NCBI GenBank assembly: GCA_011087605.1 | Contig: JAALLE010000003.1 | Coordinates: forward strand, 1 to 64,000 | Reading direction: 5' to 3' | Origin: Hyphomicrobiales bacterium | Lineage (GTDB): Bacteria; Pseudomonadota; Alphaproteobacteria; Rhizobiales; Rhizobiaceae | Length of the DNA: 64,000 bases | Shown: one piece after another, positions 58,611-64,000 of the stretch | Layout of the letters: every line of letters begins with the position of its first letter | How positions within the stretch are numbered: position 1 is the first letter of the stretch | The notes under the pieces: model-generated | The model's input: only the letters and a program-made list of their open reading frames with translations | Told to the model about the DNA's origin: nothing | Database searches by the model: none | Translations under genes and position numbers: made by a program

Positions 58611-60320
58611 ATGAACGTACTTCACGATTTCAGTCACAATACAGCCCCGGGTGTCCTGACCTCCCATGACACTGACCCGGACTGGTGGCGCGGGGCGGTG
58701 ATCTATCAGATCTACCCCCGCTCCTTCCAGGACAGCAACGGCGATGGTGTGGGTGATTTGCGTGGCATCACTCAACGGTTGCCGCACATTGCTGGTCTGG
58801 GTGTGGATGCAATCTGGATTTCACCTTTCTTCAAGTCGCCAATGCTCGATTTTGGATATGATGTTTGCGATTATATCGATGTCGATCCGATGTTTGGCAC
58901 GATGGCAGATTTCGACTCGATGATCGCCGAAGCGCATCGACTTGGCCTCAAAGTGATGATCGATCAGGTGATTTCTCATTCATCCGATCAGCATCCGTGG
59001 TTTGTTGAATCTCGCGCCAATCGGGATAATGAAAAATCTGACTGGTATGTCTGGGCCGACGCCAAGCCTGACGGGTCACCACCCAATAATTGGCTGTCCA
59101 TATTTGGCGGATCGGCATGGCAATGGGACACCAGTCGCTGCCAATATTATCTGCACAATTTTCTGGCAAGCCAACCCGACCTGAATTTCCACAATCCCGA
59201 CGTTCAGGATGCACTGTTGCAGACCGTCGAATTCTGGCTAGAGCGTGGCGTCGATGGATTTCGCCTCGATACGATCAATTTCTACTTTCATTCGCAGAGT
59301 TTGAAAGACAATCCGCCGCTGCAACCGGAAAAGCGAAATGATTCAATTGCACCTGCGGTCAATCCCTACAATTTCCAGAGTCATCTATACGACAAGAACC
59401 AGGATGAAAATCTTGGTTTTCTAAAGCGGTTCAGAGCTTTGCTGGATGCCTATCCCGCCGCAACCGCAGTTGGTGAAGTTGGTGACGCAGAACATGGCTT
59501 GGAGATCGTCGCTCAATATACGTCCGGTGATGAGCTGGTCCATATGTGTTACGCCTTTGATTTTCTGTCTCCTGAACCGATCACACCTGCCAAAGTCAGG
59601 CAGGTCGTTGGCGATTTTGAAGAAGTTGCCCCGGATGGTTGGTCCTGCTGGGCATTTTCCAACCACGACGTGGTGCGTCACGCGTCACGCTGGGCTGATC
59701 AGATACTGGACCGTGATGGTTTTTTGAAAATGACCGCGACCCTGATCCTGTCTCTGCGCGGTTCGGTCTGCCTCTATCAGGGTGAGGAGCTTGGCATGAC
59801 CGAAGCCCTTTTGGCCTTTGAAGACCTGCAGGATCCATACGGAATTCAGTTTTGGCCAACATTTGTCGGTCGTGACGGGTGTCGTACACCGATGACCTGG
59901 TCACACAATGCTGAAAGCGGAGGCTTCACCACCGGAAAACCCTGGCTGCCTTTGCCACCAGAACACAATCATCTGTCCTCCAATCTTCAGGAGGGAGACC
60001 CTGATTCATTGCTCAACCACTATCGCGCTGCACTCAAATTTCGTGCCAGCGAGCCGGTTTTCATGAAGGGTGACATTCGGTTTCTTGACACCAGTGACAG
60101 CGTGCTGACGCTGCAGCGCAGTCACAATGGCACGACCATATTCGCCGCAATTAATATGAGCGATACGTCGCAAACTGTCGCTGCGCCACCACCTGATTTT
60201 GCCGAACTGAATTCGCCGGGCATTGGTGGATCGGTCTCCGGAAATCAACTCACACTGGATGCTTACGGGTCGTATTTCGCCCGCCAACAGCAAAACGCCA
60301 AAGCAGGAGAAACCGCATGA
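58611..60320 (+). CDS. aglA: Alpha-glucosidase, GH13 family
   Basis: A 569-residue GH13 enzyme that hydrolyses alpha-glucosides in the cytoplasm after AglEFGK import. The catalytic set is complete: nucleophile Asp220 in Gly-Phe-Arg-Leu-Asp, acid/base Glu289 in Val-Gly-Glu-Val, and transition-state stabiliser Asp353 in Ser-Asn-His-Asp. The domain-A start Ile-Tyr-Gln-Ile-Tyr-Pro-Arg-Ser-Phe-Gln-Asp is intact. ATG 58611 is preferred because an earlier start would overlap aglG by about 118 bases. Its end overlaps aglK by four bases. Confidence 0.93.
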   Translation: MNVLHDFSHNTAPGVLTSHDTDPDWWRGAVIYQIYPRSFQDSNGDGVGDLRGITQRLPHIAGLGVDAIWISPFFKSPMLDFGYDVCDYIDVDPMFGTMADFDSMIAEAHRLGLKVMIDQVISHSSDQHPWFVESRANRDNEKSDWYVWADAKPDGSPPNNWLSIFGGSAWQWDTSRCQYYLHNFLASQPDLNFHNPDVQDALLQTVEFWLERGVDGFRLDTINFYFHSQSLKDNPPLQPEKRNDSIAPAVNPYNFQSHLYDKNQDENLGFLKRFRALLDAYPAATAVGEVGDAEHGLEIVAQYTSGDELVHMCYAFDFLSPEPITPAKVRQVVGDFEEVAPDGWSCWAFSNHDVVRHASRWADQILDRDGFLKMTATLILSLRGSVCLYQGEELGMTEALLAFEDLQDPYGIQFWPTFVGRDGCRTPMTWSHNAESGGFTTGKPWLPLPPEHNHLSSNLQEGDPDSLLNHYRAALKFRASEPVFMKGDIRFLDTSDSVLTLQRSHNGTTIFAAINMSDTSQTVAAPPPDFAELNSPGIGGSVSGNQLTLDAYGSYFARQQQNAKAGETA

Positions 60321-61408
60321 GTGGTCTCAATCTCACGGGAATCAAGAAATCCTACGGATCAACTGAAGTGATGCATGGCATCGATTTGGATATCCGTGAA
60401 GGCGAATTCGTCGTCTTCGTCGGTCCTTCCGGTTGCGGCAAGTCGACGCTCTTGCGGATGATTGCAGGTTTGGAATCGATCACCGATGGTGAGCTGCAGA
60501 TCGACGGGAACCGGGTCAACGAAATCCCGCCTTCCCAGCGCGGAATTGCGATGGTGTTTCAGTCCTATGCGCTGTATCCGCACATGACGGTCTACGACAA
60601 CATGGCCTTTGGCATGCGCATTGCCAAAGCGTCCAAAGAAGAAATCGAAGAGCGTGTCCAGAACGCTGCCGATATTCTTCAGCTTGGGCCATATCTTGAT
60701 CGGCTGCCCAAAGCGCTGTCAGGAGGTCAACGCCAGCGTGTTGCCATCGGACGTGCTATTTGCCGTGATCCTCAGGTATTCCTGTTTGATGAACCGTTGT
60801 CCAATCTGGACGCGGCTCTGCGTGTGGCCACGCGTATTGAAATCGCCAAGTTGAAGGAAAGCATGCCGTCGACCACGATGATTTACGTTACTCACGATCA
60901 GGTTGAAGCGATGACGTTGGCAGACCGGATTGTTGTTCTGTCGGCAGGTTATCTGGAGCAGGTCGGTGCGCCGATCGAACTCTATGAGCGTCCCGCAAAC
61001 CTGTTTGTTGCCAGGTTCATAGGTTCACCGGCGATGAATATTGTTTCTGCAACCGTAGAGGCGACGGGCGATAAATCTGAAATCAAGCTGGCCGGTGGCG
61101 GCTCGGCTTCTGTACCGATAAAATCTCCAGCCGCACTGAAAGGTCAAAAAGCCCACCTTGGTTTCCGGCCCGAAGATATGTCGGTGGCGTCAGGTAATCA
61201 GGCGCTGGTCGAGGGCGAAATAACCCTGGTCGAGGCGCTTGGTGAGGTGACCAACCTATATGTCAACGTTGATGGGGATGAAGAGCCCATCGTTGCCAAG
61301 GTGCCGGGCACCTACGATGTGAAGCGTGGCGATCGCATCGGTCTGACGGCGGATGTGGAAAAAATGCATCTGTTCAATGAAGAAGGACAATCATTCCTGT
61401 ATTTGTGA
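60317..61408 (+). CDS. aglK: Alpha-glucoside ABC transporter ATP-binding protein AglK
   Basis: A 363-residue MalK-type ATPase: Walker A Gly-Pro-Ser-Gly-Cys-Gly-Lys-Ser-Thr, Q-loop in Val-Phe-Gln-Ser-Tyr-Ala-Leu, signature Leu-Ser-Gly-Gly-Gln-Arg-Gln-Arg, Walker B Val-Phe-Leu-Phe-Asp-Glu-Pro, switch His in Val-Thr-His-Asp-Gln, and a C-terminal TOBE region. It closes the aglEFGAK operon. The following gene is convergent, six bases away. Confidence 0.92.
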   Translation: MSGLNLTGIKKSYGSTEVMHGIDLDIREGEFVVFVGPSGCGKSTLLRMIAGLESITDGELQIDGNRVNEIPPSQRGIAMVFQSYALYPHMTVYDNMAFGMRIAKASKEEIEERVQNAADILQLGPYLDRLPKALSGGQRQRVAIGRAICRDPQVFLFDEPLSNLDAALRVATRIEIAKLKESMPSTTMIYVTHDQVEAMTLADRIVVLSAGYLEQVGAPIELYERPANLFVARFIGSPAMNIVSATVEATGDKSEIKLAGGGSASVPIKSPAALKGQKAHLGFRPEDMSVASGNQALVEGEITLVEALGEVTNLYVNVDGDEEPIVAKVPGTYDVKRGDRIGLTADVEKMHLFNEEGQSFLYL

Positions 61409-61414
61409 ACGGTA

Positions 61415-62215
61415 TTAGCCAGCAACCATAAATCGTTGCCCCGGCGCAGGCGGATCAATGGGTGCGCCGGCAAAACACTGGGCGATGGCCATCCATTGGG
61501 CGGCGATATCGCCTGATGCAACTAGCGATGTATCTGCAACGTTGCGGGTTTGCGTGACGACCTGACCGAACTCAACCGCCTTGCCACTGATCTGATTATC
61601 CTCTTGAGGTTCGTTCCACGTCCAAACTGCCCCTGAAGGTGCGGTAAGCACAACATGTGGCACCGGTTCGGGTACTGGCAGTTGACGATTTATGAACGTC
61701 CAGCCAAACGTCTGAACGCCAAGATGGGCAATATTCTTAATCCGGTCGGTGTCCGGTCGGACCATTCCCAGACAATCAAAGACTTCCTGGCCATGTGCCC
61801 AGGTTTCCATCTGCCGGGCGGTGATTGAGGAACGCGCGCTCATATCGGGTCCGGCCCATTTTATCCGTTGTCGCGGATCGGTTAGAGCATAGAGATCGGC
61901 GGTGGCCTGGCACCCTTCGCGCCACGCATCGAAAAGTGGACGACCCTCAAGTCCGTTCAGCCAGACATATTGCGCCTCCCGCATTGATCTGCCTTGTTTT
62001 AGATCAGCCGCGACGGGTGCGAAGAAGTCGGCGAATTTTTGGTCGTTCTCCAATGTCAATCGAGCTGCGACGTTGAACATGTGCAGGTGGCCGATGATGT
62101 CGTTGATTGTCCACGAATTGAACAAAGTGGTGCGCTGAAAGATATCTTCGGTTTGTTCTGCAATGACCTCAGCAAGACAGTCGCATTCTGCGCGGAAATC
62201 TTCAGCTTGTTGCAT
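61415..62215 (-). CDS. TIGR03084-family DinB-like metal-binding protein
   Basis: A 266-residue protein with a DinB/maleylpyruvate-isomerase-like N-terminal helical bundle: Trp-Thr-Ile-Asn-Asp-Ile-Ile-Gly-His-Leu-His near residue 43, Arg-Gln-Met-Glu-Thr-Trp-Ala-His-Gly-Gln-Glu near 140. These His/Glu residues usually bind a metal in thiol-dependent isomerases. The C-terminal half has a sterol-carrier-like character. ATG 62215 is preferred, with GGGAG eight bases upstream. An AglR-like half-operator lies about 40 bases before it, so it may belong to the agl regulon, though no biochemical tie is known. Confidence 0.78.
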   Translation of the reverse strand: MQQAEDFRAECDCLAEVIAEQTEDIFQRTTLFNSWTINDIIGHLHMFNVAARLTLENDQKFADFFAPVAADLKQGRSMREAQYVWLNGLEGRPLFDAWREGCQATADLYALTDPRQRIKWAGPDMSARSSITARQMETWAHGQEVFDCLGMVRPDTDRIKNIAHLGVQTFGWTFINRQLPVPEPVPHVVLTAPSGAVWTWNEPQEDNQISGKAVEFGQVVTQTRNVADTSLVASGDIAAQWMAIAQCFAGAPIDPPAPGQRFMVAG

Positions 62216-62251
62216 AAGGCATTCTCCCAAAAGTCACTTTGAAAGATATCC

Positions 62252-62265
62252 CAAAGCGCTCTTGA
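62252..62265. promoter_or_regulatory. Degenerate AglR-like operator
   Basis: CCAAAGCGCTCTTG keeps the left arm and centre of the aglE operator (CCAAAGCGCT) but the right arm has two mismatches. It is placed upstream of the TIGR03084-like gene. A chance match is possible. Confidence 0.35.
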
Positions 62266-62276
62266 TTCAAGCCAAA

Positions 62277-62954
62277 TCAGTTCTGAACGATTTCTTCAGC
62301 AATATATCCGGCGCTGATTTCTGCAATGCGCACGGGGCTGATGACCGGAGCGAAAAGAGTTTTGAACGAGCCGTCTGGTCCAAGCAGGTAAATAAAGGAT
62401 CCATGGGAATAAACGGCACCCTCATCGACATGTTCAAACAGGAACTTTTTTTCCAGATTAAACGCCTTATAGGCTTCATCCAGGTTCTCTTCAGAGCCAG
62501 TCAGGCCGACAAGGTTGGGATGGATATCGGCCACTGATTTGTTCAGCGTTTCCACCGTATCGCGCTTTGGATCGACGGTTATCAATATCGGCGTTACAGC
62601 GGCGTTCATCCCTTCAAGTAAATCCACCGCTTCGGCCAAATTGGGTAACGCCAGTGAGCAGATTGCCTTGCAGTTTGAATAGCCAAAGAACAGCAGCTGA
62701 AACTTTCCGTCTGGACTAACGGAGTTGCGTCTGTTGCCGTTGTGGTCCACCAGATCAAAATCTCCACCCTTGATCTTCGGAAATCCTGGCGTGTTGGAGC
62801 TGTCTATTGCGAACTTGCTGCTGTCTGGTCGCGAGTCTGCCGACACTTCAGGCTTGGCGTTTAACACAGCAGCCAGCGCGCCAACGCCGAGGCCAGCGAT
62901 CAACACCGCTGCAATGCCAGCTTGCTTGGTCCACATCAGGCCCGCCCGCTTCAC
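62277..62954 (-). CDS. SCO1/SenC family copper-dependent protein
   Basis: A 225-residue membrane-anchored thioredoxin-fold protein. One N-terminal helix (about residues 10-32) is followed by the copper site: Cys95 and Cys99 in Ser-Asn-Cys-Lys-Ala-Ile-Cys-Ser, and His184 in Tyr-Ser-His-Gly-Ser. SCO1 proteins deliver copper to the CuA centre of cytochrome c oxidase or handle redox of its cysteines. The ATG overlaps the upstream gene's stop (ATGA). It shares a minus-strand operon with two exported proteins of unknown function. Confidence 0.9.
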   Translation of the reverse strand: MKRAGLMWTKQAGIAAVLIAGLGVGALAAVLNAKPEVSADSRPDSSKFAIDSSNTPGFPKIKGGDFDLVDHNGNRRNSVSPDGKFQLLFFGYSNCKAICSLALPNLAEAVDLLEGMNAAVTPILITVDPKRDTVETLNKSVADIHPNLVGLTGSEENLDEAYKAFNLEKKFLFEHVDEGAVYSHGSFIYLLGPDGSFKTLFAPVISPVRIAEISAGYIAEEIVQN

Positions 62955-63520
62955 TCGTTTTCTTCCAGATATTTGGCATCAAATTCGAGGCCAAGGCCAA
63001 AATGACCCGTCTTGGCGAGTTGTTTTTTGACCCGCGGGTCACGCCGGAACCAGGCACCTTTGCCTTTTGCCTCGGGGTTTTTGGCGCGCCACTGTTTGGT
63101 CCAGCGAGTGGTCTTGTTCCACTTGTCTTCACCGGATATCCGGATCAGCTGAACCATATAGAATTTTGTGGTGACCACTTCGTCTTCACCAATCATCAGT
63201 CCGTCAACATCGACCATCTTGTTGCAATAGGGCAGCAGGTCTTCGGTGGCGCCGTTGAACGATGCCTGACGGTTTTTCAGCACAGCGATCAGCTGATTAT
63301 CTGCAGAGCGGACAATGCCCATGTGACGCTTGCCGTCACCGCAATTTGCCGCGCAATTGCCGGTCAACTCACACAATATGTCGACTACTTTGCCCGAAAA
63401 CAGGGCTTTTTCTTCACCATACAGGTTCCATTCTTTGGCCTTGCTGCCCTTTGAAAAATCGGCAGCATGGGCGTTGGCAGTAAATAAAAACGCTGAAGCC
63501 AGGAGAGCTCTAAAAATCAT
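62951..63520 (-). CDS. Exported protein of unknown function in the SCO operon
   Basis: A 189-residue protein with a Sec signal (Met-Ile-Phe-Arg-Ala-Leu-Leu-Ala-Ser-Ala-Phe-Leu-Phe, cleaved near Ala-His-Ala). The mature part has a Cys-rich segment, Asp-Ile-Leu-Cys-Glu-Leu-Thr-Gly-Asn-Cys-Ala-Ala-Asn-Cys-Gly-Asp-Gly (about residues 48-64), and one later Cys, which could bind a metal or form disulfides. I do not recognise the family. GAGGTGGATC precedes ATG 63520. It overlaps the SCO gene by four bases and follows the next gene by 8 bases, suggesting that all three act together. Confidence 0.7.
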   Translation of the reverse strand: MIFRALLASAFLFTANAHAADFSKGSKAKEWNLYGEEKALFSGKVVDILCELTGNCAANCGDGKRHMGIVRSADNQLIAVLKNRQASFNGATEDLLPYCNKMVDVDGLMIGEDEVVTTKFYMVQLIRISGEDKWNKTTRWTKQWRAKNPEAKGKGAWFRRDPRVKKQLAKTGHFGLGLEFDAKYLEENE

Positions 63521-63528
63521 GATCCACC

Positions 63529-64000
63529 TCACTTCTTTTTCTTCGGAGCCGAAAATGGCGGTACCGAATCATAGTCCTCGTGGCTGAGATAGGTGATGCC
63601 ATCATTGGCAACCACATCTTCAACCACGATATAATTCACTCCGTCACGCAGATAGTGCATGCCGCGGGCGGTAATGATGTCGCTTTGAATTTCCATGATC
63701 GTGTCGCTCTGTTCCAAAGGGTCTTCACCCTTGAATTTCAAGACCATGTAGACTTCGCCCTCTTCGGTGCGCACGCCCACGGGAATTCCACCGGCAGCAC
63801 ACCACAGTGCGCAAGTGTGATGCGCTGTTCCGCGTGTTGCGTCAGAGTCTCCCATGACACCGGAAAAATAACACCAGGTGTCGATGATCTCGCCCTTTAT
63901 TTCCACGACCTTGCCTGCCGTGGACGCAGATGCCGGTGTAAGGCCGGACCCGATCAGGGTTCCGGTCGCGAGAAGAGTAATTTGAAATAGCTTTGTCAGC
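63529..64000 (-). CDS. Exported Cys/His-rich protein, 5-prime end beyond window
   Basis: The reading frame stays open to the window edge. Reading inward from 64000 it gives a hydrophobic, signal-like stretch (Leu-Thr-Lys-Leu-Phe-Gln-Ile-Thr-Leu-Leu-Ala-Thr-Gly-Thr-Leu-Ile-Gly) ending near Ala-Ser-Ala, then the mature part. The true start is beyond the window; the GTG at 63906 is internal. Mature features are Ile-Ile-Asp-Thr-Trp-Cys-Tyr, and a clustered His-His-Thr-Cys-Ala-Leu-Trp-Cys-Ala-Ala-Gly-Gly-Ile-Pro-Val-Gly. That Cys/His pattern suggests metal or haem-like binding. The tail ends in four Lys. Family not recognised; it is the first known gene of the SCO operon here. Confidence 0.68.
   Translation of the reverse strand, partial: LTKLFQITLLATGTLIGSGLTPASASTAGKVVEIKGEIIDTWCYFSGVMGDSDATRGTAHHTCALWCAAGGIPVGVRTEEGEVYMVLKFKGEDPLEQSDTIMEIQSDIITARGMHYLRDGVNYIVVEDVVANDGITYLSHEDYDSVPPFSAPKKKK

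Noticed and set aside
58611-60320. Sulfoquinovosidase that would support a sulfoglycolysis reading
   Set aside because: The catalytic Asp220/Glu289/Asp353 and motifs are GH13 alpha-glucosidase, not GH31, and the gene sits in a canonical agl operon.
62807-63454. Plus-strand frame of 215 codons
   Set aside because: Antisense to the SCO gene and its companion, both of which have clear signal peptides and motifs; composition is that of a shadow frame.

Overview
The window looks like chromosomal DNA of an alphaproteobacterium, most likely Hyphomicrobiales (Rhizobiales), possibly marine. The evidence is gene content: an RcdA/DUF1465 adaptor, a TrcR/DUF1013 cell-cycle regulator, DUF1192 and DUF465 small proteins, an aa3-oxidase subunit IV, a Brucella Omp10-like lipoprotein, and an alpha-glucoside operon with the same parts as Sinorhizobium aglR-EFGAK. 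Coding density is high and no gene-free stretch exceeds 300 bases. I saw no tRNA, rRNA, CRISPR array, transposase or attachment site.

Layout. 1-1.6 kb: YeeE/YedE sulfur transporter plus a DUF302 protein (minus strand). 1.8-7.9 kb: TTC38-like TPR protein, then opgC-opgG-opgH for osmoregulated periplasmic glucans. 8.0-20.4 kb: a catabolic cluster with three SnoaL-family proteins, a sugar-type ABC importer, an HpsN-like histidinol-dehydrogenase-family enzyme, an SDR, a bicupin, a core-MetE-like zinc alkyltransferase and an alpha/beta hydrolase. The two transcription units in this cluster carry the same palindromic operator. 20.4-40 kb: housekeeping genes (rpmE, an MsbA-like exporter, ACT protein, SDR, ExbB/OmpA pair, suhB, Sel1 protein, ThiE-like protein, DUF465 pair, purEK, rpsU, TPR lipoprotein, Cox IV, Omp10-like protein, pepF, a sigma54 response regulator, DUF882 protein, rcdA).

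39.8-41.1 kb: a cell-cycle neighbourhood (rcdA, DUF1192, trcR) with a perfect TTAA-N7-TTAA CtrA-type box placed to drive a previously unannotated candidate small RNA. 41.2-46.9 kb: a minus-strand operon that joins a polar-amino-acid-type ABC importer to a PfkB kinase closely resembling sulfofructose kinase YihV, an aldose 1-epimerase and an SDR. 47.2-48.7 kb: small exported or monooxygenase proteins. 48.9-53.4 kb: a branched-chain-type ABC importer whose last ATPase gene (livF) is split by an apparent one-base deletion. 53.4-61.4 kb: aglR and the aglEFGAK operon with LacI-type operators. 61.4-64 kb: a TIGR03084-like protein, an SCO1/SenC protein and two exported companions, the last cut by the window edge.

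Recurrent themes are ABC import of carbohydrates or organosulfur-like solutes (four systems, each with a hairpin just after the binding-protein gene) and cell-cycle control by the CtrA network. Functions given for the SnoaL cluster and for the YihV-like operon are inferences from families and neighbours.
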